Below, piece after piece: positions 54,863-64,000 of a stretch of 64,000 bases of DNA. The stretch comes from Pseudomonas sp. MIACH (GTDB lineage Bacteria; Pseudomonadota; Gammaproteobacteria; Pseudomonadales; Pseudomonadaceae): NCBI RefSeq assembly GCF_001269925.1, contig NZ_LHVO01000037.1, positions 1 through 64,000 on the forward strand, read 5' to 3'. The position numbers were made by a program, and so were the translations under genes. The notes under the pieces are model-generated. The model searched no databases and had not been told where the DNA came from. It was given only the letters and a program-made list of their open reading frames with translations. The first letter of the stretch is position 1. Each line of letters begins with the position of its first letter.

Positions 54863-54885
54863 CAGGCCCCGCACGGCGGGGCCTG
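54863..54885 (-). terminator. GC-rich hairpin after the lactonase gene
   Basis: CAGGCCCCGC-acg-GCGGGGCCTG is a perfect 10-bp stem just beyond the stop at 54890 (read leftward). No T-run follows directly, so termination is probable but not certain. Confidence 0.65.
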
Positions 54886-54889
54886 TGGC

Positions 54890-56065
54890 TTATTGACGCA
54901 CCAGGAACTTGAGGTCGCTGGGGGCATCAATCGCCAGTTTCTGCACGGTTTTACCCAGCAGGCCGGTCTTCGGGTCGCGTTCAACCACCACGATTTCATT
55001 GCTTTTCTGGTTGGCGATCAGCAGGAACCTGCCGCTCGGATCCAGGCTGAACTCCCGTGGGTGGTCGCCTTCCACCGACCGCCGCTGCAACTCCTTGAGG
55101 TGCGCGGTGGCCGGATCGATGCTGAACACCAGCAGTTGGTTGGCGGTGCCGCGATTGCTCACATACAGGAACTTGCCATCGCTGGATGCGTGCAGCGCGG
55201 CGCCGGCCTTGTCGGATACCGGTTGCCCGGCGGCGAACTCCACGAGTTGGGTTTGCGTGAGCTTGCCATCGGTGTAATCGAATACAGCGACATGGGCGCT
55301 CATCTCAGTGGTTGCCCAGGCATGTTTGCCATCGGCGCTGAACAGCAGATGACGCGGGCCGCTGCCCGGCGGCAATTGCACAAAGGCCGGATCGGCGGGC
55401 GTCAGCGGCAGCTCGTGGTTGGCCTTGGGGTCGTAGCGGTAGGCAAAGATCTTGTCTGCCCCCAGGTCCTGCACAAACACGTACTTGCCATCCGGCGACG
55501 ACACCACCGAATGCACATGGTTGGAGGCCTGGCGCTCAGGGTTTACACGGCTCGCCGGGTGCCCGCTCAACTGCACCGGTGCCGACAGCTTGCCCTCGGC
55601 ATCCACCGGCAGGATGGCCAGGCTGCCGCCCGGATCCTGCAGCACCGAATAGTTGGCAACGAACAGGTAACGCCCATCAGCCGCCACACTGGAGTGAGTC
55701 GGCTCGTTGCCCAGGCTCTGTACCTGGTTGATCAGGGTGAGCTGATGGTTCTGCGGATCGATGCTGTAGCTGCTCACGCGGCCAACCGGGTCTTTCTGGC
55801 CCGGGCCGTTTTCGTTGACCACGAACAAGTGCTTCTGGTCCTTGGACACGGTCAGCCACGACGGGTTGGCCGCCTTCGCCGCCAGCACCGACTGGCCCTG
55901 GAAATGGCCGGTACGGCTGTCAAACTGCAGGCGGTAGATCCCTTGGCTGGTGCCGGCGGTGTAGCTGCCCACCAGCAGTTCGTAGGTGTCGGCCGGCGCG
56001 GCCTGTACCGACATCGCGCCGACACTGCCGGCCATCAGCAATGGCCAGAATTTACGCATCATCAT
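54890..56065 (-). CDS. Exported lactonase, 7-bladed beta-propeller (6-phosphogluconolactonase type)
   Basis: About 391 residues from the ATG at 56065 (two further ATGs follow at once), with AGGA eight bases upstream. A signal peptide (MRKFWPLLMAGSVGAMSVQA) leads into a YkgB/Pgl-type propeller: YELLVGSYTAGTSQGIYRLQ, NEPTHSSVAADGRYLFVANY, GSGPRHLLFSADGKHAWATT and EGDHPREFSLDPSGRFLLIA. Periplasmic export suggests action on an extracellular sugar lactone, not the cytoplasmic pentose pathway. The 5' end overlaps the preceding small gene by 14 bp. Confidence 0.9.
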   Translation of the reverse strand: MMMRKFWPLLMAGSVGAMSVQAAPADTYELLVGSYTAGTSQGIYRLQFDSRTGHFQGQSVLAAKAANPSWLTVSKDQKHLFVVNENGPGQKDPVGRVSSYSIDPQNHQLTLINQVQSLGNEPTHSSVAADGRYLFVANYSVLQDPGGSLAILPVDAEGKLSAPVQLSGHPASRVNPERQASNHVHSVVSSPDGKYVFVQDLGADKIFAYRYDPKANHELPLTPADPAFVQLPPGSGPRHLLFSADGKHAWATTEMSAHVAVFDYTDGKLTQTQLVEFAAGQPVSDKAGAALHASSDGKFLYVSNRGTANQLLVFSIDPATAHLKELQRRSVEGDHPREFSLDPSGRFLLIANQKSNEIVVVERDPKTGLLGKTVQKLAIDAPSDLKFLVRQ

Positions 56066-56342
56066 GCTCGTCTTCCTCGTCGTTATTGTTGCCGGTGAAG
56101 GCGGCCATGCACACCAGGCGGTGCTCGCCCGAATCACCGGTGAGGGTCCAACTTTGCAACGCGTCATCAAAGGTGGCGGCCTGCACTTGCGCCAGGCTGA
56201 AAGACCAACGTTTCTCAACGCGGCCGTCCATGGAGATGATCGACAGTTTTTGATCGTCGAGGGTGAAATCAAAGGCATGCAGGCCGTCGATTTCGAGCAT
56301 GTCGCTGGCGTGAAGTTCAGTAAGCAGGGAGGCGGCAGTCAT
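56052..56342 (-). CDS. Small DUF5629-like protein
   Basis: A 96-residue protein from the ATG at 56342 (an in-frame ATG at 56351 is possible). The core SDMLEIDGLHAFDFTLDDQ followed by KLSIISMDGRVEKRW and the acidic tail NNNDEEDEHDDA match what I know as DUF5629 in pseudomonads; function unknown. No signal peptide. Its last 14 bases overlap the start of the lactonase gene, so the two are translationally linked. Confidence 0.75.
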   Translation of the reverse strand: MTAASLLTELHASDMLEIDGLHAFDFTLDDQKLSIISMDGRVEKRWSFSLAQVQAATFDDALQSWTLTGDSGEHRLVCMAAFTGNNNDEEDEHDDA

Positions 56343-56442
56343 CAGGATCATTCATCACGGGAAAAAACGTTGATGATAGGCCAATCCATGGCCGGCGTCG
56401 TGTCGCGTTAACGGGCTACCGCACCCGGCCAACCACGGCTTG

Positions 56443-56473
56443 CCATTCTGAGGGCTGACCCTCCACAGAATGG
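56443..56473 (+). promoter_or_regulatory. Hairpin enclosing the start codon of the first giant toxin-like gene
   Basis: CCATTCTG-AGGG-CTGA-CCCT-cca-CAGAATGG: 8-bp and 4-bp helices stack around a 4-base loop, and the ATG at 56470 lies in the 3' arm. No good ribosome-binding site precedes that ATG. A second in-frame ATG at 56482 follows GGATTCGCTG. Confidence 0.5.
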
Positions 56474-59400
56474 ATTCGCTGATGCCGGACACTTTATCCG
56501 CCCCCCTGCTGCTCCCCCATCGCAGCAACACCCAGGCCATGGCGGTGGCCCAACAGTTTGCCGGGCGCCCTACGTTGCGCCAGGTGCTCGAACGCCAATT
56601 GCATGAACGCCTGCTGGAACAATTCCCGTCGCTGGTGCTGGACATCTCCACCGTCAAGCTGGCGATCCCCAACCAGCGGCGCGGCTGGGACCTGCGGCGG
56701 CTGACCGATGTGGTCCTCGACTACCTGGGCAACGGCACGCCGTTGAACCTCACCGAGGCGATCGACGAGCGCCGCTGCTTCCTCTCCCAGCGCCCACCGG
56801 CGCGCTTGACCTATGACACCGACGGTCCTCGCGAACCGGACATGGCGATTATCGAACAGTTGATTACGGACCTGCCCGCTACCCTGCCCGTCGGCTTTCA
56901 AGACGCCCTGAACACGTATTGGAACGGCGCCGGCGACACCGGTGCCAGCCGCTGGCAATGGCTCGGCGACCTGCTGGCCGACAACCTCAACAGCAGCGCC
57001 AGCCTGCTGCCGGCTGGACCCGCCCAGGACATGCTGTACGCCGTGAGCCGGCAACCGGATCGTCGCGAACGCCAGACCGTGCGCGCCTACTGCCTGGAAG
57101 GTTGTGTGATCCACCAGGGCCGCACCACACGCCTGCTGAGCACCGACCTGCTGTTGGTGCAAGCCAACCAGGTGCTGCTGTGCCAGGCCTCGGGCAATGT
57201 GGAAGGCTTTGCCTCACTGGACGCGTTCAATCAGGCCTGGGGCCAACGCCTGGCTGGCGGGTTGCTGGCCGACAAGATCCTGGTCAAGCACTACGAGCCT
57301 GACGGCAACGTGTTCGACATCCAGGCCGCTCTGCTGCTTAACCAGCAACTGGACGACCTCGACGCCATCCATCTGCCTGCCGCTGACGGTGTACGCGCCC
57401 TGGAGCAACGTTTCGCCGACGCCACCGACCCGGTACCGATGTTCGTCGACGCGCCGGCCCCCGACCCGACGCACCAGGAACGCATTCGCACAGCGCTGCC
57501 TGACTGGCTGCAAACGGCCAGCGCCGACCAGCGCTTTGCCTATCGCCAGGCGCTGGTGGACCAGGCGCGGGTGCAGCGACAAACCGGCGGCGCGTCGTTT
57601 GCAGACGGCATCGAGAGCCTGCAGGACTTCACCCTGCGCAGCTTGCGCGAACAGATGCGCCGCGATCATCCCGAGTCCAGCGTGGAACCCGGCAATCTGC
57701 AACTGACCTTTCATGTGCCAGTGGGCGATCTGCACGGCGGCTACCTGGCGCCGGTGAGCATGAGCCTCAGCGAATTGGCGATCAATAACCTCGCCGCCGC
57801 GCCACAGGGGCGCCTGACCCTGCACGACACCTCGGGCGCAGCCCTGCCCGCCTGGCTCAACGAAGACTATGTGCTAGGGGAGAAAGGCCTGTTAAGTAGC
57901 ACACCGGGGCTGATTCGCCAGGTGGACATTGGCCGCCACTACCCGCAAACGATCCGCGAACTGCTGCTGGGCGACAGCCCCGAGATACGCGAACGCGAAA
58001 CGCTGTTTGGCGAGCAACTGGAGGTGCAACTGCCACGCCAGGCCCTGGAACACACGATGCGCCGGGAACACGGTTTCACCTTCGAGGGGTATCGCTACGT
58101 CAAGGCCGTGCTGCAGCGCAGCGCACCCGGGCGGGTGGTGGATGGCCAGGACATCGTCATCCGTCCGCTGGCCTTCGCCCGGGCTCCCGGTGCGCTGCCG
58201 GACATCGTCGCCCATATGTTTATCATTGAGCCCCGTGCCTCGGGCAGCGGCCCGCACCTGCTCTATCGGCCGTTGTACCAGGACGCGTTGCGGCAGTTCG
58301 CCAGCCGCCAGGCGCTGTTCGACGCCATTGCCGAGCCAGGCGCCCTGCAGGACAGTGTGCTGGCCTGGCTGACGGACAAGGCGCGGCCGATCTACAGCCA
58401 TGGTGGCTTTCATAGCCCGCATATCCTGCGCTTCGGCCAGGGCGACGACACCGTACAGTGGCCCGCACCGCCGCCCGCGCAGTTGGCGCAGGACCCCAAT
58501 GGCGGCGAAGTGCCGGGCTCCCTCGCACAATCACTGGCGTCCGGCAACCTGACGCAATACCTGTACGGCAGCAATGCCCGGGCCCTGGTGGACCTGGCCG
58601 ACCGCGACTCGGTATCGAATGCCGAAAGCCGCTGGGCGGTGCTGCTGGAAGGCGGCTGGTTGCTGTTCAACGCGCTGTTGATGCCGCTGTTGCGCGGCCC
58701 GGCGATGGCCGCGGGCTGGATCCTGCAACTGGCCGTCAGCCTCAAGCACGACATCACCGGCCTGCAAAATGATGACGCGGCCGCCCGTGAACTGGCCTGG
58801 GTCGATGTGCTGTTGAATATCGGCTTATTGGTGTTGCACGTGGCCTCTCCTACCGAGATCGCCCCGCGCATCCCCGCCGTGAGGATACGCACTGAACCCT
58901 CGCTGCCGACGTTGATAGAGCAAGGCCCGGTGGGCCTGCCGTCGGAGCCGGTGGCCGGGGACAACACGCAGGTGGACTTCGTACATTCCAACGCCCGCGA
59001 TGCCTCACGCCGACGCCTGCTGGATGCCCTGCGCGAACTCCACGTGGCCTGGCCGGTGCCCGCGCCTTCGCCGGTGCAAGTTGGCCCGCACCGTGGTTTG
59101 TATGCGATCGGCCAGCGCTGGCATGCCTCCGTGGCCGGCTTGCTGTTCCAAGTGAAGATCGATGCAGAAACGGATGCCTTGTTTATCGTGCATCCGCAAA
59201 AACCTCTGCATCCAGGCTTTGAGCTCAAGACTGATGGCCAGGGCCACTGGTCACTGGAGCTGGGTTTGAAACTGCGCGGTGGCGGGCCCAAGAACCGGCT
59301 CAAGGCCAAACTGGCACAGATTGAACAACAACGCGCCCAGGCACGGGAGAACGCCCACCGCATTGAAGGCCTGATCGCGGCGGTCAGCGGCGAGCAACTG

Positions 59401-61263
59401 AGCTTTATCGACGGAATATTCCCCGCCAAGACCCTGCTTGAAACCCTCGACCAGCAACTGCTGCTCACCCACACAGCGCTGCGGGCGTCGCCGGACAACC
59501 CAGTGCTTATGCAGGCGCACGCCGCCACCGCGCGCTCCAGGGCCCAGGCCAAGGTGAGTTTCCAGGTGCTGCTGGAGCGCTTCGAACGCACCGCCGGCCC
59601 CCAACAGCAACAGCGCCGCGACCTGCTGGAGGCCTACCGGCAAATCAAGGTGGCAGACGGCAAGTTCGACTATGAAGCCAATGCGCTGGAGCAATACACA
59701 AGCATGCTGGCCAGTGACGAGTTACGCATTGCCTTCCGGGATGCCTTGCACCGAAGCACTTTCGTCTCTGACCAGGGTGAATCCCTCAGCGAGCTGGCCG
59801 GCAGGCCGGGCGACGCCCAGGCCATACGGTATGTCTATGACCTGGTGCAAACCAACTTTGCCGCCAGTGAGCGGCATTTAGAGGCGGTGATCGACATCGA
59901 AAACCTCCTCGAAACACTCGCCGGCGACCTCAAGAGCGGGCCGGCAGAGCGTTTGAAGTACCTCGGCGCAGAGCCCCACCGGCGCTTCTACAACAGCGTG
60001 AGCGGGACGCTGGAAAGCCTGGATCTGCTGTCACTGTTGAGCATCGACCTGGCATTCGAACCGACCACCGCAGAAGAGCTGCATTTCTTCCAGAACCAAC
60101 GACTGCTGCACACCATCGAGTCCTCAAGGGTGGACACCCACCTTGAACTACTGAGCACCGAGGGCTTCACCGCCGCCGAACGCAAGGCGGTGCTGCTCAA
60201 TCTGATTGACCATTACAGCCGGCGCCTGCAGATCTACCGCGCGCTGACGGACATCAATTCCCCGTTGGTCATGCCACGTTACATGCCGCTGCTGATCGAA
60301 CGCCTCGAGACCGTACGCAGCGCGGCCGAGGCTGACTTGGCCGAGGTGCTGCGCGAGGATGAGTTCCTGCCGCCGCAAACCGGTGCACTCAAGCGCCTGA
60401 AAATCGCCGCGCCGGGCAAGCGGGTGTTCAAGTCCCGGGACAAGGGTGCACTGGTCGGCGAGCTGCAAGCGCCTGACGCAGACACGCCCTTCACCACCAT
60501 CATCACTCGCAACCCGATCACTCAGCAGCCCAGTGGCCGCTTCATCGAACACCCAGGAGAAGGGTGGGTCGAGATCGTTGAGGCCAAGCCCAGCCACCCG
60601 GTAGCCCCCGCCCCGGCCCGTTCCCTGGCCAGCTTACGCACCCAGGCCCAGCAGTTACTAGACGACGTCGGCTCGATCGAGAGTTCCATCAAGTTCCAGA
60701 AAAGCAAACTCAAGGACCCACTGCGCCGCGACGACCTCAACCCCCACGACTGGGACGACATGCTCCAGTATCAGGCCCAGCGCATCGAGTCGATTGCCGA
60801 TGAGATCCACCGACAGCACCAAGAGCCACAGACGGTGGAGCGCCTGCGCCAACGTGCCGGCGAGCTGCGCAACCAAGGTCGGCAACACTGTATCGAAGGG
60901 CTCAAGGCACAGCGGCCCCGCCAGGAAAATATCGACTACCTGCGCACCCACGCCGCCGTGGATATCGGCCTGGTCCACGGCCCGCAACGCACCGCCGCCG
61001 GCGACTATGTGAGCGAGTTTGCGGTGCGCGAGAAAAACGCGCTCACGGTGCTGTGGTACGCACATTTTCACTACGCGCGTGTCGGCGCACCGGCGGCTGA
61101 GTACACCAAGGCTCACCTCAAACGCCCCGAACACCGCTTTATCACCCTCAAGGATTTACTCGCCCAGGCCGGGCCCGACAGCCGCACCATCGCGCGCAAC
61201 CTGTACAACCCGATCACCGCGCCGCTGGACCAGCGCCTGTTCCTGAGCCTGCAGCCCGCCTAG
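56470..61263 (+). CDS. Giant dermonecrotic-toxin-like (DUF6543-type) protein
   Basis: A 1597-residue protein of the family annotated in pseudomonads as dermonecrotic toxin/DUF6543. No signal peptide. The first 650 residues hold the family's conserved N-terminal region (LYRPLYQDALRQFASRQALF; RPIYSHGGFHSPHILRFGQG). Hydrophobic segments follow near 727-790 (WLLFNALLMPLLRGPAMAAG; VDVLLNIGLLVLHVASP), which could be membrane-inserting. A central block has GPHRGLYAIGQRWHASVAG, then long helices. The C-terminus ends with NALTVLWYAHFHYARVGAPA and AHLKRPEHRFITL. Toxic activity is inference. A paralogue follows 40 bp downstream. Confidence 0.82.
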   Translation: MDSLMPDTLSAPLLLPHRSNTQAMAVAQQFAGRPTLRQVLERQLHERLLEQFPSLVLDISTVKLAIPNQRRGWDLRRLTDVVLDYLGNGTPLNLTEAIDERRCFLSQRPPARLTYDTDGPREPDMAIIEQLITDLPATLPVGFQDALNTYWNGAGDTGASRWQWLGDLLADNLNSSASLLPAGPAQDMLYAVSRQPDRRERQTVRAYCLEGCVIHQGRTTRLLSTDLLLVQANQVLLCQASGNVEGFASLDAFNQAWGQRLAGGLLADKILVKHYEPDGNVFDIQAALLLNQQLDDLDAIHLPAADGVRALEQRFADATDPVPMFVDAPAPDPTHQERIRTALPDWLQTASADQRFAYRQALVDQARVQRQTGGASFADGIESLQDFTLRSLREQMRRDHPESSVEPGNLQLTFHVPVGDLHGGYLAPVSMSLSELAINNLAAAPQGRLTLHDTSGAALPAWLNEDYVLGEKGLLSSTPGLIRQVDIGRHYPQTIRELLLGDSPEIRERETLFGEQLEVQLPRQALEHTMRREHGFTFEGYRYVKAVLQRSAPGRVVDGQDIVIRPLAFARAPGALPDIVAHMFIIEPRASGSGPHLLYRPLYQDALRQFASRQALFDAIAEPGALQDSVLAWLTDKARPIYSHGGFHSPHILRFGQGDDTVQWPAPPPAQLAQDPNGGEVPGSLAQSLASGNLTQYLYGSNARALVDLADRDSVSNAESRWAVLLEGGWLLFNALLMPLLRGPAMAAGWILQLAVSLKHDITGLQNDDAAARELAWVDVLLNIGLLVLHVASPTEIAPRIPAVRIRTEPSLPTLIEQGPVGLPSEPVAGDNTQVDFVHSNARDASRRRLLDALRELHVAWPVPAPSPVQVGPHRGLYAIGQRWHASVAGLLFQVKIDAETDALFIVHPQKPLHPGFELKTDGQGHWSLELGLKLRGGGPKNRLKAKLAQIEQQRAQARENAHRIEGLIAAVSGEQLSFIDGIFPAKTLLETLDQQLLLTHTALRASPDNPVLMQAHAATARSRAQAKVSFQVLLERFERTAGPQQQQRRDLLEAYRQIKVADGKFDYEANALEQYTSMLASDELRIAFRDALHRSTFVSDQGESLSELAGRPGDAQAIRYVYDLVQTNFAASERHLEAVIDIENLLETLAGDLKSGPAERLKYLGAEPHRRFYNSVSGTLESLDLLSLLSIDLAFEPTTAEELHFFQNQRLLHTIESSRVDTHLELLSTEGFTAAERKAVLLNLIDHYSRRLQIYRALTDINSPLVMPRYMPLLIERLETVRSAAEADLAEVLREDEFLPPQTGALKRLKIAAPGKRVFKSRDKGALVGELQAPDADTPFTTIITRNPITQQPSGRFIEHPGEGWVEIVEAKPSHPVAPAPARSLASLRTQAQQLLDDVGSIESSIKFQKSKLKDPLRRDDLNPHDWDDMLQYQAQRIESIADEIHRQHQEPQTVERLRQRAGELRNQGRQHCIEGLKAQRPRQENIDYLRTHAAVDIGLVHGPQRTAAGDYVSEFAVREKNALTVLWYAHFHYARVGAPAAEYTKAHLKRPEHRFITLKDLLAQAGPDSRTIARNLYNPITAPLDQRLFLSLQPA

Positions 61264-61303
61264 AACCTGCCATGAATGGCACTGAATTGCCAAAAGGATG
61301 TTT

Positions 61304-64000
61304 ATGCAATCCCATGACTCTATTGCGCACGCCGTCAGCGCGCGCTTTGCTGATCGCCCCCTGCTGGAAAGCGTGATTCGCCAGCAACTCGCCACCGCCA
61401 TCAGCGCCAGCTACCCCAGCCTGACGTTGGACCTGAGCCGCACGCGTCTGGCGAGGCCGCAACGCCGCAGTTGGTTGCTGCAACCGTTTATGCCGGTGGT
61501 CCACGACGCCCTGGCCAGCGGCACGCCGCTGGACTTCAGCGATGTCGGCAACCTGGCCTGGTACCTCTCCGACGAGCCACCCAAGCGCTTGAAACTCCCG
61601 GGCTTGACCCAGGAAAAACTCGATATGCAGGTCATCGCCAAGCTGGTGGGCGAAATCCCCCAGACCTTGCCCATCGCACTGCAAAACGCCCTGGCCGCCT
61701 ATTGGGATGCTGGCCACTGGCGCTGGCTGGCCGATGTATTGAAGGACACCTTGCGCGCCGCCGCCCTGAGCCAGGCCGACCTGGATCAAACGGCCCGCGA
61801 GACCCTCGACCAGTTATTGACCACTCCTGAGCGCGAGCCCCGCCTCGCTCGCCATCGCGAAGGTGCGGTGTTCGCCTACGGGCTCGAGGCCACCCTCAAG
61901 CGCGAGGCGCACAGTGTCAGCCTGCTGGGTCCGCAACTGGTGCTGGCCCGCGCGCTCAACGGCAAGGTGTCGGTGTTGCTGTGCAGCCCGCAGACGGGTA
62001 TCGAGGTATTCGCCAACATGGATGCACTGATCCAGACCGTGGGCCAACGCCTGGGCCATCAGTACCAGGTCGACGATATCGTGCTGCAACGCTATGAACC
62101 CGACGGCGATCTTTTCGAGCACCAGGCCTCGTTGATCCTCAACCGCCAGCTCGAAGACCTCGGCAACCTGAGCCTGCCAACCGGCCAGCCCTTCAGGGTG
62201 TGGCAGGCGTTGTATAACGAGATCACCGACCCTGGGCGGTTTTTCCGTGACGCCCCGGCCACCCCGATCCTGGCGACCTTGCGCACCCATTTGCCGGCCT
62301 GGCTGCAAGGTGCCAGTGCCGACGACCAGGCCGCTTATCGCCGCTACACCCTGGCGCTGGCCGCAGCGAAACAGCGTGCTGCGGGCCGCACCGTGTTCAG
62401 CGGTATCGACGACCTCCACACCTACACCGTCAACGCGCTGTTGCAAGCCCTGCAAGGGGATGCAGTGACGTTTGAAAAGCTCGTGCCGACTGCGCCTTCC
62501 GTTGCGGCCCTGCATCCCGACGACCTGCTGCTGACCTTTTCCGTGACAGCCGGCTACCCAGGAACCGTCGGGATCACTCGCAACGAACGCATGAGCCTGA
62601 CCCAACTCGCCATCGACAATCTGTCCAGCCGCCCCAGCGGCAGCGTAACCCTCGCCCACCGGCATGGCCTGCCGTTGCCGGCATGGCTGACCACAGAGTA
62701 CCTGATGGGTGCCGGCGGCCTGGTGGAGCGGGTGGACATTGGTCAGCAGTACCCACGCCTGCTGGAAGCCCAACTGCTGGGCGACAATCGCGAGGCGCGC
62801 GAGCGTGAAGTGCTGTTCGCCGCACAGCAGGCCGTGCAATTGCCGTTGCTGGCCCTGGAACTGAGCCTGAAACAGCAAGGCGGTCTGAGCCCTCAGGGCG
62901 CGCGCCTGGTCGCGGCGGTGATGGAGCGTGATATCGCCGACCAACAGGTCGACCGGCAGCCGGTGGTGATCCGCCACCTCGCCCTGCTGCAGATGCCTGG
63001 CGCCCAACCGGACGTGGCCAGCGCCATGTACCTGATCGAAGCCCAAGACCCCCGCATCGGTCCCCATGTGCTGTACCGACCGTTGTATGCCGAAGCCCTT
63101 CAGGAATTTGCCAGCCGCGGCGCGTTGTTCGAGGCCATCGCCGAACCGGGGCCGCTGCAGAACAGCGTCTTGACCTGGCTGAGCGACCCGGCCCGGCCGA
63201 TTTACGCCAACGGCGGGTTCCGTGAGCCCCACTATGTGCGTTTCGGCCAGGGCGATGAGTTTGCGCCCCTGGGCAAACCAACGCCGGCGACGCTGTCCGC
63301 CGATGGCATCAACGACGAACTGCATCAATGCCTGGTGACCGGGCGACTGATGGCGTACTTGTTCAGTGACCATGCGCGAGCCTTGGTGGAGCAAGCCAAC
63401 CGTGAGTCGGTGTCCAACAGCGAGAGCCGCTGGCAAGTGTTGCGCGAAGGCAGCAGCCTGTTGTTCGGTAACCTGCTGCTGCCCCTGCTGCGCGGCCCGG
63501 CCATGCTCACCGGCTGGCTGTTGGGGTTGATGGCCAGCCTGGGCCAGGATATTCCGGCGCTGGCCGCCGAAGACCCGCATGCCCGGGAGCTGGCGACCGT
63601 CGACCTGCTGCTCAACCTCGGACTGCTGTTACTGGAGGCCGTGCCGGTGGTGATCCCAACGCCCGCGCCGCTGGCAACGGGGCTCAAGCAGCAGGCGATG
63701 CCCTCGGCTTTGCGCCCGTGGATCGCCGAGCAATGGCCGCAACCGCCCGCGCCGAGCATTCGTGAAGGTGCAGTCCTGCTGCCCGAAGCACTGGCGCAGA
63801 AAGACAACACCGTGCTGGATTTCAGCTTTGCCCAGGCACGCCAGCGTCTGACCCCGACCCAACGCACCCGTCTCGCCACCTTCAAGGCCCCGCGCCCGGC
63901 ACTCCTGCCCCAGCCGGTATTGAACGGACCGCGACGCGGCCTCTACCTCATCGAGAACACATGGCACGCGCTGGCAAACGGCGAGTGGCTGCAGGTCTCG
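61304..64000 (+). CDS. Second giant dermonecrotic-toxin-like protein (cut by window edge)
   Basis: An open frame of 899 codons from ATG 61304, preceded by AAAAGGATG, runs off the right edge. It is collinear with the preceding gene: YRPLYAEALQEFASRGALFE, RPIYANGGFREPHYVRFGQG, the hydrophobic segment LLFGNLLLPLLRGPAMLTGW near 716, VDLLLNLGLLLLEAVPVV, and GPRRGLYLIENTWHALANG at the very end. Sequence identity is moderate, so the duplication is not recent or the copies have diverged under selection. It is very likely co-transcribed with the upstream paralogue. Confidence 0.82.
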   Translation, partial: MQSHDSIAHAVSARFADRPLLESVIRQQLATAISASYPSLTLDLSRTRLARPQRRSWLLQPFMPVVHDALASGTPLDFSDVGNLAWYLSDEPPKRLKLPGLTQEKLDMQVIAKLVGEIPQTLPIALQNALAAYWDAGHWRWLADVLKDTLRAAALSQADLDQTARETLDQLLTTPEREPRLARHREGAVFAYGLEATLKREAHSVSLLGPQLVLARALNGKVSVLLCSPQTGIEVFANMDALIQTVGQRLGHQYQVDDIVLQRYEPDGDLFEHQASLILNRQLEDLGNLSLPTGQPFRVWQALYNEITDPGRFFRDAPATPILATLRTHLPAWLQGASADDQAAYRRYTLALAAAKQRAAGRTVFSGIDDLHTYTVNALLQALQGDAVTFEKLVPTAPSVAALHPDDLLLTFSVTAGYPGTVGITRNERMSLTQLAIDNLSSRPSGSVTLAHRHGLPLPAWLTTEYLMGAGGLVERVDIGQQYPRLLEAQLLGDNREAREREVLFAAQQAVQLPLLALELSLKQQGGLSPQGARLVAAVMERDIADQQVDRQPVVIRHLALLQMPGAQPDVASAMYLIEAQDPRIGPHVLYRPLYAEALQEFASRGALFEAIAEPGPLQNSVLTWLSDPARPIYANGGFREPHYVRFGQGDEFAPLGKPTPATLSADGINDELHQCLVTGRLMAYLFSDHARALVEQANRESVSNSESRWQVLREGSSLLFGNLLLPLLRGPAMLTGWLLGLMASLGQDIPALAAEDPHARELATVDLLLNLGLLLLEAVPVVIPTPAPLATGLKQQAMPSALRPWIAEQWPQPPAPSIREGAVLLPEALAQKDNTVLDFSFAQARQRLTPTQRTRLATFKAPRPALLPQPVLNGPRRGLYLIENTWHALANGEWLQVS

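Overview
The window looks like chromosomal DNA of a fluorescent pseudomonad, probably the P. fluorescens group. The genes are GC-rich and densely packed. Recognisable Pseudomonas orthologues include ampR/ampC, miaE, acnB, gdhB, a moxR-bat operon and sbcDC. Gaps are littered with the two REP cores typical of this group (GTGGGAGGGGGCTTGC and GTAGGAGCGAGCTTGCTCGC). I saw no rRNA, tRNA, CRISPR, prophage or intact insertion sequence.

Layout. 1-758 is a tandem array of about four 183-188 bp units, each carrying an inverted REP pair. 0.8-10.8 kb holds housekeeping and accessory genes: a CPBP protease, a RidA protein coupled to a DUF6434 protein, a MocR regulator divergent from an EamA exporter, YceI, a hotdog thioesterase, a Tat-exported dienelactone hydrolase, a DUF2252 protein, and the divergent ampR-ampC pair. 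10.9-16.4 kb carries an RstAB-like two-component system, an MFS transporter, miaE, a universal stress gene behind a perfect Anr/FNR box, and a DUF1289 gene. 16.4-19.4 kb is acnB with a long structured leader. 19.5-29.9 kb holds SulP and HAAAP transporters, two small exported unknowns, a 2-hydroxyacid dehydrogenase, a phosphotransferase-SDR pair, a second MocR regulator, a cupin and tag. 30-33 kb is a dicarboxylate symporter with two GntR regulators. 33-38.8 kb is the giant NAD-glutamate dehydrogenase gdhB and a small acidic protein. An exported subtilase with PKD and chitin-binding-like modules follows. 41.6-48.5 kb is a tightly overlapping six-gene moxR/DUF58/DUF4381/VWA/VWA-TPR/BatD operon. 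48.7-54.2 kb is sbcD-sbcC-GST, also with overlapping genes. 54.2-56.3 kb holds a truncated gene fragment beside a REP, a 59-aa exported peptide gene and a lactonase operon. 56.5 kb to the end holds two very large tandem paralogues of the Pseudomonas dermonecrotic-toxin-like (DUF6543-type) family, the second cut by the window edge.

The most interesting observation is the acnB leader (about 16496-16769). It can form a 16-bp closing helix around nested helices. One segment has a mutually exclusive alternative partner. A bulge/loop segment (16611-16621) is perfectly complementary over 11 bases to the acnB ribosome-binding region (16752-16762). This has the architecture of a cis-acting RNA switch controlling aconitase B, and I know of no named element at this position. 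Secondary leads are the tandem REP-pair array, the paired giant toxin-like genes (the first with its start codon inside a hairpin), the composite subtilase, and several candidate operators next to regulators.
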